A DNA stretch of 64,000 bases from Microcebus murinus (Eukaryota > Chordata > Mammalia > Primates > Cheirogaleidae). The position numbers were made by a program, and so were the translations under genes. Where the stretch lies: NCBI RefSeq assembly GCF_040939455.1, contig NC_134104.1, positions 143,070,501-143,134,500 of the forward strand, read 5' to 3'. A model generated the notes under the pieces. The model was given only the letters and a program-made list of their open reading frames with translations. It did no database searches and was not told the origin of the DNA. Each line of letters starts with the position of its first letter. The stretch's first letter is position 1. This document shows positions 11,265 to 21,829 of this stretch, piece after piece.

Positions 11265-11799
11265 TTCAAGGCTCTCCACCTCGTTGGTCTTTTTTGATAT
11301 TTAATTCGTATTAACTGAGATGTCAACTATTCCAATGTGATTTTTTAAATGTATTAGTGAGTTGTACACAGCTTTTTAAAATAATCAGCTGCTTAATCTC
11401 CTCTGAGTCAATGGATCTATCTCATTTCACTTTCCTAATATGTTTTTTCCTTCTTCAACATTGTCAGAGTTTCATTTGTTAGTATTTCCTAAAGCTAGTT
11501 CTTAAACCCTTCTTGATTTTTTTTACTTTTAGTTTCCCAATTTATTGAGTGCTATCTTCAATGATTTCTTTCCCCTTCTTTTGGTTTCTATTTTCTGGAA
11601 TGTGCAGTCTCTGCTGAGCTGAGTCTGTGTGGGGGTGATGGGAGGCTGGGTGTCCTCGTCTCTGGCTGGTGCTTGCATGAGGCTGTCTGTCTTCTGCTTC
11701 CATCTCTAGTCTGACTCTGGGTCTCCAGGTCAGGAATGATATGGGAGAAGAGTTGTGAGCATCCTCCTGCCTATGATATGGGGTCTCTCATCAGAGAAG
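11265..11799. other. no recognisable gene or repeat
   Basis: Includes a GC-richer patch (11600-11820, 'ctgctgagctgagtctgtgtgg'), but no splice-site-flanked open frame that I would call an exon. Confidence 0.35.
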
Positions 11800-11990
11800 T
11801 CTAGCCCATGAGTGTGAGGTTTGAATCAGACACACTAGATTTGAGTCCAGGCTCTGCCATTTATTATCTTTATGATAAATCCCTTAACTTTCCCAAACCT
11901 CATTTTCCTCATCTGTGAAAGGGCTATAATAATAATGTCTTTCTCATAGGAATCTGGTAAAGATTAAATGAGATAGTGCAAGGCCTGTGT
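11800..11990 (+). repeat. MIR SINE
   Basis: Sense MIR: 'gagtccaggctctgccattt', 'cctcattttcctcatctgtg', 'aaagggctataataataatg', 'tggtaaagattaaatgagat'. A well-preserved core. Confidence 0.9.
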
Positions 11991-14004
11991 TTCTCTCACT
12001 GGCATATCCCTACAGATACATGCTGACGTGTGCTTGTGTCCACGTGTGTGTATGTATGTATGCACAAAATAGTTCCTGAATTCATAATTCAAGAATATTT
12101 CTTGAATAAGCCTTGGGGATTTCCTCCCAGCCTTAAAACTCTACGTGTAACTGGGACCCAATCTTGTGAAGAGATTGAAGAGCTCACTGAATCTCTGCAG
12201 CTATTACGTGATAAAAATGATTGAAGCCACTTGCCAACATAAAAGTGCCTTGTGCACAGTTATTAATAATACTGAGCAGTGCCCATTATAGAAAACCTGC
12301 AGCTTTTATGCTTCCATAATTTTAGTCATGCTATCATCCTCTCAAGAAAGAAGAATCGTCCCCAACACAAATTCTACCAGCTCTCTATTTTCCAATAAAG
12401 AGAACCTTGCAAATGATGAAAACAACGGCAGGTCCTTTTCACTAGACCCACTCAGAGGCTAGGAAGAGACGCATGGATAAGGAACATTTACCTTACACTA
12501 CACAAATCACCACATGCTTGGCTGTTTCCAAGCTAATGACAAAATCTTCCATTAACAGAGAGGGGAAGGGAAGTGTTCCCCTTTCAACAAAGAGCCACTT
12601 CTGAAAAGGCACTCTTATCATAAAAAAAGCATGAAAAAATATTTAGAGAAAATAACCAAAAAGGACTTCTAAAAGCAAGCTGCATATTCTTTTACATGAC
12701 ATTTACTACCACAACTTCTTTCAGAGTGGGTACTCAGGGAGAATCTTTAACATTCCAAAAACATCTCCTCTTTTTCCTCTTTTTTTAGATAAGATTTTTA
12801 TAATGACTCCACTTCCTATTCAAAGGGCAGGAAATTATTGTTTATCATGCTGGATTACTGTTTGTAAAAATTTTAAGTTAGAATGTAATTTGTTGGGCTC
12901 ATAGCAAATATATAACTTTTATGGTCTATATAAAACACCAGTCAGCCCTCTCTAAACTGCCTAAAATGGTGATAGAAAAGTTATTGAGATAAAACATTTT
13001 AGTCATGTTTAGAACACCGAGAATGCCCTGTGAGAAAATTATCTATAATATAAAGTAAAAACACTTGCATAGAAAGATCCAGAAAGTAGAAAATATGTTT
13101 GCAGAAGGACGGGTCAGGAGTTGGTGTTGACAGCAATTCTTTGGTAGCATCCATAGGTCAGAGGACCCAAACTTGAGGGAATAAAGGTTTTAAGAACGTC
13201 ATTCACAGGAGAAGAGTTTCAGCGGTCACTTCCTGGTCAGCATCCCAGGAAGTGAACATTCCGACTGCTTTGCACATCTATCCACGAGTGCCAGAAAGCT
13301 GCTTGGACTTGGCATGCCACCTCTGGGGTTGCTGTCCCTCCAGCTAAAGACTAAGAAAAAAAGATTGGAGTTTGATTTTGAACAGGAAGTCGAGGAAGGA
13401 AAAATTACTTATTAAGAGTAGCTTTGGTTTTTCCTCTTGGTCACTAAGTAGTCTTGGGGCATAATTGACTTTTACCAAGACGTCAATTAAATTTTTTGAA
13501 ATGGGACTCCAGTAAACTAATACTTCCTCCTTTGATGAGGCCAGTATTAGACTTTGACTCCTACTGTACTAAGGTTTTTTTTCTTTAAAAAGTATCAGTC
13601 ATAATAATAGTGTGAAAAGGGGTGGGCAGTGAGTTTTCATGTGTTATTTATCTTTTCTGAGATTGTATTCCATATAAACTGCTAAAATGTTAAACATAGA
13701 ACTTTCTTCAAGATGGGCCTCTTATGCTTTCCTGTTTCATGTTTCCCAAGAATTTTCTGAATTAGATATTCAAGTATCAGTCAAAAAGACTCAGGGCTTA
13801 ATAGTGTAACCATTTCCACTCTACATTTCATATCCAGTGATAACATATTTTCATTGTCTGGAATTATTTTTTCTCTCACACCATGTAGATGTAAGATTAG
13901 TGTAATTTGCAATATTTGTGCTACAGATATTGCGCTAATGCTTGGAGGATGAGGAGCATGAAAGCCCTGAGGACGAATATCCTCTGAGAGGAAAGGCCAC
14001 AGTG
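11991..14004. other. no recognisable gene or repeat
   Basis: Two kilobases without a repeat I can name. Short (TGTA)n-like run at 12045-12062. No convincing exon. Confidence 0.35.
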
Positions 14005-14131
14005 AAAAGTTGAGTTGCCAGGAGGCTGAGGCAGGAGGATCGGATCGCTTGAGCCCAGGAGTTTGAGGTTGCTGTGAGCTAGGCTGATGCCACGGCACTC
14101 TAGCCCAGGCAACAGAGTGAGTCTCTGTCTC

Positions 14132-14162
<31 letters not shown>

Positions 14163-14172
14163 GTTGGGTTGC
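14005..14172 (+). mobile_element. 5'-truncated Alu right arm with TSD
   Basis: Begins abruptly at 'caggaggctgaggcaggagg' (about 14019) and carries only the right arm, with strepsirrhine 'gatgccacggcactctagcc', 'caacagagtgagtctctgtc' and an (AAAAG)n tail to 14158. Flanked by direct repeats 'aaaagttgagttgc' (14005-14018) and 'aaaagttgggttgc' (14159-14172), one mismatch. The TSD shows that the truncation arose at insertion. Confidence 0.93.
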
Positions 14173-14174
14173 AT

Positions 14175-15594
14175 CAACTTCTAGATAAAATCCCTTCCTC
14201 CCATAGTAATGCAGACTACGAAGGATTTTGTTATTTTCAGAAAGAAATGAAATTGGGCAGGAATTATGAAATGTTTCGGAGGGAAGGAAAGAAACTCCCT
14301 TTCTTTGTCATAGCCTCGTTCAGGATCATTATTGAAAGATAAACTGGAATCCTGCACGCTCTTATTCTCACGGTGTTGTGGAAACTATGATATCTGTGAA
14401 ATCTCCTGCGATTTTGTCAGCCAGATTTGTCTTTATTAAACTTACTCAAGGACTATAAAAGGTATTGGTAACAGCACCCAGGTGCAAATTTCACTTGTGG
14501 AACTACCTGATGAAACCAGAAAGGGATCAGGGTTTTAGCAAGCACAATCAAAACCACAGACAACATAGAGACTTAATGCCCCCTATTGTTAAAAATGTGT
14601 AAATTTGGAAATAGGTTCAACTAGATTCTGGGCATTAGGTACTTACTTTCTTTTTACTTCTGATTGGTGTAGTTACCTGTGCAGAGACCTTCTTGTTTTT
14701 ATTTTTACCAACATACCAGATGGCCTGGTCCATTGCATCCCTTCGTTGTTATTGCAGCCAAGTGCATCTTGTCATGTCAGGCATGAGGAAGGGACCGATG
14801 AGAAGGGCTCCAGCACATACAAAGCTGCTGTCGGGAGCTCTGCTAATTGCCCTGTGGTCTAACCTCGGCGTCAATGTGATTTCCTGGCAGCAGCCCAGAT
14901 GGCTTCAGCCTCTACTCCAGGCATGTCAGCCCACAAAGGAGGGCACAGCCACCTGCTCAAGAAAGAGAGGTGAGCCCATTAATTCTGATTTACAAAGATG
15001 ACACTGATTGAAGAGAGTTGGGCACGTGGGACCCCATAGCCCATTTCTTGAAACAGGCCACTGAGACCTCTTCATTCTTCTAGTTCTCTGTCCTCTGGCC
15101 TTGCTTGCAATGAAAAGTTAGTTGCAGCCTTTAAACTCTGTTTGCTCTCTAGTTTTATTGCTGGCAGAAAGCTGTACAGTTTATCAACATTATCTCATAT
15201 TGGCAGATTCCAGACAGTGAAATGGTAGTTGTTGGGGCCATTAAGAGACGACTCCACACTCTGCCTGATGCAGAATTTATAGAGTCTGACTGTGTAAGGT
15301 CCTGGAAAGTACAGATTGTCTCATTAGATGAAATGACAGCCTAGCACCTCAGAGATAGGGCAATTCCAAGTACTCGCAGGCCTCAGGTACAACTGGGCTT
15401 CTGAGGCTTGTTAAAAATGATGCTGATAAACTTTTAAGATTTTTGCAGGATGCATCTTTTCTGTGCTCATGCCTTCAAGGGAAAATATACTTTATTCATT
15501 CTAGAAAGCTCTTGCAAATCCTCTTCTGAGGAATTCATATTCTTATCTAGGAAGAGTGAATAAATTTGATCTTTGTATTTTCCTGTACTTCCAT
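14175..15594. other. no recognisable gene or repeat
   Basis: Unique-looking, with a slightly GC-richer patch at 14720-15060. Two overlapping short plus-strand open frames there (14605-14862 and 14693-15001) show no family motif and are not supported as exons. Confidence 0.35.
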
Positions 15595-15627
<33 letters not shown>

Positions 15628-15643
15628 GTATGTATGTGTGTGT
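15595..15643 (+). repeat. (TG)n microsatellite
   Basis: About 49 bases of TG dinucleotides with a few interruptions (tttg, tatg). Confidence 0.95.
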
Positions 15644-15649
15644 CTTCAG

Positions 15650-15890
15650 TTGGCTTCCTCAGAAGTGCAACCTGAGACAGGGATTCTTGTACACATGGTT
15701 TATTGAAAGGAGTGCTCCCTGGAGAAGGGCGCAGTGAGGGGAGCAGGCTGGGGCAGGGGAGGGGCAGGAGCTGAGCAAGGCTGTGGCCTCAGGTAGAGTC
15801 TACACTCAGCCAGACACCACAGGAAAACTCCAGAGCATGCATTGCTCCACAGAGTTGGTCTCACCTGTGATAAGGAGATCATCCTTTTTT
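15650..15890. repeat. unclassified GC-rich repeat-like block
   Basis: 'ctcagaagtgcaacctgaga', 'cagggattcttgtacacatg', 'gtttattgaaaggagtgctc' look like a medium-copy interspersed repeat, possibly LTR-derived. I cannot name the family. The minus-strand open frame at 15700-15882 lies inside it and looks like chance. Confidence 0.3.
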
Positions 15891-15973
15891 CCTCTGTCAG
15901 TCAGCCATAGTCCTCCAGTCGAGGAGAGATGGGAAGGGTTGCTGTGACCCCTCGGTCAAAAGGATTTAGCTTG

Positions 15974-16177
15974 GTCTAAGAGAGTGGTTCTCAAAGTGAC
16001 CTGTGGGCTAGCAGAATCAATAGCACCTGGGAATTTGTTAGAAATGTCAATGCTCAGGGATGTCTCCAGACCTACTGGATCAGAAATTCTAAGAGTGAGG
16101 CCTAGAAATACAGGGATCAAAGAAACACTCCAGGTGATTCTGATGTATAATGAAGTCTGAGAACCACTAGTCTAGGC
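15974..16177. mobile_element. MER5A-like hAT-Charlie MITE with 8-bp TSD
   Basis: Terminal inverted repeats 'gagtggttctca' (from 15982) and 'tgagaaccacta' (to 16169) bound a 188-bp element with internal 'cacctgggaatttgttagaa' and 'agacctactggatcagaaat', the MER5A text. Flanking 8-mers gtctaaga (15974-15981) and gtctaggc (16170-16177) agree at 6 of 8 positions, fitting the 8-bp target duplication of hAT elements. It is too short to encode a transposase. Confidence 0.9.
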
Positions 16178-16299
16178 CAACTCTCTGGAGCAGGGGGAGG
16201 CTCTGAGCATTTAGCAGTCATCACGCAGATCATTTCTATTGGGTCTCAGAAAAGCTTTCTGCAAAGAAAGAAAAATGTGAGATGAAATCATAAGTATGA

Positions 16300-16498
16300 G
16301 GAAAATTTTGATTAGGAAAAGAACATAGATTTCTATGCAGCAGGAGAATCATGTATGAAGGTTCCAAAGTTAAAGCATGTTATAGTTTATTGGCAGAACT
16401 AACAGAAGAGTAATGTGGCAGTGTACTAAAAGCCAGGGAAATAATAGTGCAAGGTGAGGGTTGTGAGGTAGGCTGGGGTCTGAAGGGCATTTAAAATG
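16300..16498 (-). repeat. L2 LINE (3' side), antisense
   Basis: 'caaggtgagggttgtgaggt', 'aggctggggtctgaagggca' follow antisense L2 just 3' of the 'gaagtgacatgatc' block. Interrupted by a MIR, then continued from 16790. Confidence 0.6.
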
Positions 16499-16502
16499 GC
16501 CA

Positions 16503-16745
16503 ATAATAATGGCAGTTAACATTTATAGAGTATTTTCTGTGTGCCAGACACTTTGCTAAGGGCTTCTCATGTGTTGTCTTAATTAGTCCTCATAAAAACC
16601 CAAGATATGAATATAGATTAGGAAATTGAGCCTTACTAACTAGGTCCAAGAGCACAGAAGTGAGTAATGGAGTTGGGTTTGGACTGAGGCTTTTTCTCAG
16701 CACGAAGCCCCTATTCTTAACCACCCCATTCTGCCATGGTGTGGA
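16503..16745 (-). repeat. MIR SINE nested in L2
   Basis: Nearly complete antisense MIR: 'taacatttatagagtatttt', 'ctgtgtgccagacactttgc', 'taattagtcctcataaaaac', 'aaattgagccttactaacta', 'ttcttaaccaccccattctg'. The flanks are contiguous L2 text, so it inserted into an existing L2. Confidence 0.88.
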
Positions 16746-16789
16746 TTTTTGAATTCTTATCCTAAGATTCATGGGAAAGTACACAAGGA

Positions 16790-17600
16790 TTTAATTGGGG
16801 AAGTGACATAATCATATTAGTATTGCATAATGAGTATTTTGGCTGCTTCGTGGAGAATGGATTTGAGGGCAAGAATGCATACAGGGTGAGCAGTCAGGAG
16901 GAAATTGTAATGCACGAGAAAGGGAGGGAGAGCTTGGGCTAGGGTGGTAGCTGCCAAGACGAATAAAAGTGGCTAAATTGATGAGGCATTTTGAAAGTAA
17001 AATCAGCAGGATTTAGGAACTGGAAATAGGGATGAGAGAGAAGTTGGAATTAAGATCATCTCTCAAAATTCTGGTTTCTGCCATCAAATGGATGATGATG
17101 GCTCCATTCACAGAGATGGGAATCATTAGGAGAAGATAACACTGAGGAGGGAAATACATTGTGTTCAGATTTGGAAACACTGAGTTTTTTTTAGATGCCC
17201 TTGGGGCATACAAATAAATATTATTTATGTGCATTTGAATATAATCATCTAGAGAGTCTGGACTAGTAATAAAATGTTGGGACTTGTTACTACAGAGTAC
17301 TATAGCTATAGCAGAAAGTCATGAGTATGCCATTGCCCAGAAAGAAACCATGAACCAAGTATACGGCCATATTTAAAAAGCCAGAAATGAATAATTGCCT
17401 AAAAACATACAGAAGGAGGCACCAAAGGGGAAAAGTTAAAAGACTAAAAAGGAAAGTATGGTATCAGATAAATCAAGAAAGAATGATATTTCCAAATGAA
17501 GTAATAAACAATGGTATTGGATGCTGCTGACTAGCCTAACAGGAAGATAACTGGACAATGCCCAATGAATTTAATGATACATGTTTTAGCTTTCATGGCA
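16790..17600 (-). repeat. L2 LINE, ORF region, antisense
   Basis: Antisense L2 in unbroken order: 'ggggaagtgacataatcata', 'ttttggctgcttcgtggaga', 'ctagggtggtagctgccaag', 'tcagcaggatttaggaactg', 'gatggctccattcacagaga', 'ttttagatgcccttggggca', then near 17520 'ttggatgctgctgactagcc', which corresponds to the reverse-transcriptase-proximal part. Together with 16300-16498 this is the longest L2 here. The frame is fully decayed. Confidence 0.75.
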
Positions 17601-17604
17601 GCTA

Positions 17605-18628
17605 TGGGCACAGAAACCAGACTGAGAATTAATATCAAAAATATTAATCAATTGGTTTATTGGATTAATTTCCCTATAGAGGAAAAGGAGCATGCATAGT
17701 AGACTTTAGCCTAATAAGCAGACACTCAATTTCTCTAGATGTTTGCAATCTGGAATATGTCAGAGGGATGGGTTAAACTCCAGATAATTCAGTAAACAAT
17801 CTTAATTGCATTACTTGCCTTGGGGAGTAGTATGGAGTTCACCATGATTGTAGTGTTAGTCACTGCACTGTAAGAGAAATTGTTTCCCTTACAAAACACG
17901 CAAATATAACCTGGCCCCATTGTCCCCTCCCTCTGGAAGTGATCAGAGCCTCTTTCCCTATCTGAACTGCTAGGGGTCTTCTTGCTATAATTTGTCTCTA
18001 GATGCCATTATGTTCTGGTTAAACTGAAAAGGAAAGAAAAACATATTTTATTTCTTACTTAATTGGATTATTTATGACCTATTTTTGCTATAAGGACTCA
18101 TCATCTTAAAGAATTGTAAAATGAGAAATTTTGAACCAAAGAACTCTTTTATTGGGAAGGTGATGGTCATAGGAAACATCTCCTGAAACTTAGAGTTGAG
18201 CAATGGCAACTACCTAATTCTCCTCTCCCAAAAAATTGGGGCCCACATATCTGAGATGAAAATATATACATATTTGTTGTGTACCAGTAATTTACAAGCC
18301 ACAAAACTGTCATTTTTGCTTTTACAGCAATACTGAACACACAAAACCAATGAGTGCTATAGGAAATTGAGACAATGTCCTATTAATTTTAGATTAATTT
18401 ATGCTGAAGCCTAGTAGCATATTAATCTCAGATTAATGTATGCTCCATCCCAGGACTAGAAAAATTGTATAATGGAACCCAAATTTTACAAAAAGGATTT
18501 GGGTAGTTAATTGTTATTTATGACCACAGAATGTAGTGATTTTTTTCCCTGAATTTTGAATTAATTATAATCTTATAAGGAACTATTTCCCTTCACTTGA
18601 GAATTAATTTAAGTGATTTTATTTTATT
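17605..18628. other. no recognisable gene or repeat
   Basis: AT-rich. 'agattaatttatgct' (about 18390) and 'agattaatgtatgct' (about 18431) form a near-duplicate about 40 bases apart. Nothing else identified. Confidence 0.35.
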
Positions 18629-18629
18629 T

Positions 18630-19848
18630 ATTCTTTTTTTTTAAATTTCAGCATATTATCGGGGTACAGATTTTAAGGTTTCAATAAATGCCCTTTCCCC
18701 CCTCCCCCCACAAGTCTGAGTTTCCAGCATGACCATCCTCCAGATGGTGCACATCTCACTCATTATATATGTATATACCCGCCCCCTCCCCCCTGCCCAA
18801 TACCCTATTACTATAGTACCTATGTGTCCATTTAGGTGCTGCTCAGTTAATACCAGTTTGCTGGTGAGTATATGTGGTGCTTGTTTTTCCATTCTTGGGA
18901 TACTTCACTTAGTAGTATGGGTTCCAGCTCTAACCAAGAAAATATAAGATGTGCCATATCACCGTTGTTTCTTAGAGATGAATAGTACTCCATGGTATAC
19001 ATATACCACATTTTATTAATCCATTCTTGGATTGATGGGCACTTGGGCTGTTTCCACAGCCTTGCAATTATGAATTGTGCTGCTATAAACATTCGAGTGC
19101 AGGTGTCTTTTTTGTACAGTGTTATTGGATCTTTTGGGTAGATGCCCAGTAATGGGATTGCTGGATCAAATGGTAGATTCACTTGTATCGCTTTAAGGTA
19201 TCTCCATATTGATTTCCACAGAGGTTGAACTAGTTTGCAGTCCCACCAGCAGTGTAGGAGTGTTCCTCTCTCTCCACATCCACGCCAGCATTTGTTATTT
19301 GGAGACTTTTTGATAAAGGCCATTCTCACTGGAGTTAAGCAATATCTCATTGTGGTTTTGACTTGAATTTCCCTCATGATTAGAGATGTTGAGCATTTTT
19401 TCATATGTTTGTTGGCCATTCTTCTGTCTTCTTTAGAAAAGTTTCTGTTCAAGTCCTTTGCCCTCTTTTTAGTAGGGTTATTTGATTTTTTCTTGCTGAT
19501 TTTTGTGAGTTCTAAGTATATTCTAGTTATCAGCCCTTTATCGGATGCGTAGGATGCAAAAATTTTCTCCCATTCTGTAGGTTGTCTGTTTACTTTCATG
19601 ACTGTTTCTTTGGCTGTGCAGAAGCTTTTTAGTTTGATCATGTCCCATTTATTTATTTTTGTTGCTGCTGTGATTGCCTTTGGGGACTTCTTCATAAACT
19701 CTTTGCCTCGGCCACTGTCTAGGAGAGTGTTTCCAACTTTTTCCTCTAGAATTCTAATAGTTTCATACCTTAGGTTTAAGTCTGTTATCCAGCGTGAGTT
19801 GATTTTTGTGAGAGGTGAAAGGTGTGGGTCTTGCTTTAGCCTTCTACA
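18630..19848 (-). mobile_element. LINE-1, 5'-truncated, youngest-looking copy (3' UTR type A)
   Basis: The left edge is T-rich (the tail in antisense), followed by a type A 3' UTR ('gcatattatcggggtacaga', 'caataaatgccctttccccc') and then about 1 kb of ORF2 read on the minus strand. L1 similarity stops at about 19848, just after 'cttgctttagccttctaca'. No clear target-site duplication is seen; short AT-rich similarity at the edges is not decisive. It is the least decayed L1 in the window. Confidence 0.95.
18847..19848 (-). pseudogene. LINE-1 ORF2 C-terminal fragment, open frame
   Basis: The frame is open from the truncation point at 19848 to its natural stop at 18847 (about 333 residues). The first methionine in frame is at 19695. 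This is the part of ORF2p after the reverse transcriptase. Counting from that methionine, the C-terminal Cys-rich motif reads C136-x3-C140-x7-H148-x4-C153, the pattern known for L1 ORF2p, and the protein ends '[10 protein letters not shown]'. The endonuclease and reverse-transcriptase domains are absent, so the piece cannot retrotranspose. No L1 promoter is present. The lack of frame damage over 1 kb suggests a fairly recent insertion. Confidence 0.93.
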
Positions 19849-20044
19849 AAAAAATTGACAGAAAATTTATTTATACTAAAATCACTGTATATGTTTTATG
19901 AATATGAATTTTAATCACTTTAAATGTATCTGACCATTAGTTTTTTTATAAAATATAACTAGTCAAAATAAAACTCTCATGAATGTTTAATCTGTGTATA
20001 TAAATTAGTCTGTGGAATATTAGAAGTGTTAAGAGGGACATGAA

Positions 20045-20515
20045 CTTCTTATTTTAGTTATCTGTTGGAAACCACCTCAAAACTTAGGACTTAACACAAT
20101 GATATTTTAGTTTTTACACCTCTGTGGAGTGACAGGACTCAGCTGTGTAGCTCTTGTATGTGTGTGGTAGGTGAGTCTCACAGGCATCTAGTTTAGCTGG
20201 GGCTGGACCAGGTCATGTGGGCTCTCTTTCCCCAAAGCCTCTCTCCATGTGACCCTCAGTAATTCAATAGTCTGGCTTGGACTTCTTACCAATACATCAA
20301 CTGGACTCCAAGAGGAAGCATTCCTAAGTACAAGCCCTAACATGCAAGTACTTATCAAGCCTCTGCTTGCTTAATGCTCACTAATACTCATCAGCCAAAG
20401 AAAGTCACATGGACAAGTCCAGAGTCAATATGGGAAGGAGCCACACAGGAGGATGTATACCGGCGTCATGTTTGATTGGAGGCCACTCCACAAAACCGTC
20501 TACCAAAGCTCTGTA
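20045..20515 (-). repeat. LTR-like repeat, probably ERVL/MaLR group, antisense
   Basis: 'aaaccacctcaaaacttagg' and 'cttaacacaatgatatttta' match the antisense 3' end of mammalian LTRs of this class ('...taagccactaagttttggggtggttt...'). Downstream 'tatcaagcctctgcttgctt' and 'aaagtcacatggacaagtcc' also fit that kind of element. Subfamily not assigned. Confidence 0.5.
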
Positions 20516-21482
20516 ATGCAACTTGAGAGATCTTTGTAATTATTATAAAATAAGTATAATACAATAGATAATACCAATATTGTGTTCATTATTTATAATC
20601 ACAGAAATGTCAGTGTCTACTTAAATCTGGCTAAATATCTATCATATTAGTTAAATTTAATTTCCCCTAGAGCTGCAAGTTCATTAGGAATATCTTCTTT
20701 CAGGTCAAAGTTTTACTATATGTTTTATCCCTGAACATCATGGTTTGCCATTTTCTAGTCTTTAATATCAGTTTATTTTTACTATCTACCTCCTGTCAGG
20801 CCAGTGTTTCTATTATGGTGTTTATACCACAAACACACACACACACACAATCACCTGCAGATCCAGATGGCCCTCTGGCAAGCTCTTTTCCAGGTCTGTG
20901 CTCGGCTGTGCAGGCTGCTATGATCCCATGGGACCCCTACATTAATACAAGCCTCCATAAATGCATAACAAAGGAAGAGAACACAACACAGTCAAGCCCT
21001 GGCAATCAAATGTCTCATCCCAGAAGTGACACAAATCACTTCCACTAAAAATTCATTGATCATAACTTGCCATATTGCCATGTTTAAGTTCAATGGAATA
21101 CAAATCATTCATGTAATCATCCATGTATCCAGAAATAGAAAAGAACTGTAACCCAATTAACATAATCCAATGAACAATTTCTACTACTTCTACTATAAGA
21201 TGTACAGTCCTTATCAGGGATCTATTTTAATGATATAAATTTTATGTAAGATATATTAAATTAAAAAATTTGGCCATTAGCTATATTTATAATATGCTCT
21301 AATAAAAGTATTAATATTTATATTTGTAATTGCACATATCCTGCCAATGCTGAAATTATGCGTACCAAATCTTAAATGTTTACTCTTAGGAAAGGAAATG
21401 GATAGAGTATAGGTCATAAGGAACATTTTAATGACTTGTTCCAAATATCCTATACAATATGAGTTTCTTAAAAATGAAAATG
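20516..21482. other. no recognisable gene or repeat; short (CA)n
   Basis: Contains (CA)n at 20832-20849. Otherwise AT-rich with nothing identified. Confidence 0.4.
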
Positions 21483-21827
21483 GGCCAGGCGGGTGGCTCA
21501 CGCCTGTAATCCTAGTACTCTGGGAGGCTGGGGTGGGCAGATCATTTGAGCTCAGAGTTCAAGACCAGACTGAGCAAGAGTGAGACCCCTGTCTCTACTA
21601 AAAATAGAAATAAATTAGCTGGACAACTAAAAATATATGGAAAAAATTAGCCGGGCATGGCGCAAGCCTGTAGTCACAGCTACTCTGGAGGCTAAGGCAA
21701 TAGGATTGCTTGAGCCCATGAGTTTGAGGTTGCTGTGAGCTAGGGTGATGCCACGGCACTCTATCTAGCCAGGGCAACAGAGTGAGACTCTGTCTCAAAA
21801 AAACAAACAAACAAATAAATAAATAAG
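21483..21827 (+). mobile_element. Alu SINE, strepsirrhine-type dimer
   Basis: From 'ggccaggcgggtggctcacg' to an A-rich tail (aaac/aaat repeats). The spacer holds 'aaattagctggacaactaaa' and 'atatatggaaaaaattagcc' and the right arm has 'tgatgccacggcactctatc', both typical of lemur/galago Alus. Both arms complete. Confidence 0.95.
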
Positions 21828-21829
21828 GT

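Noticed and set aside
14605..15001. Two overlapping plus-strand frames as possible exons
   Set aside because: They overlap in different frames, lack a family match, and no consistent splice-site pattern distinguishes either one.
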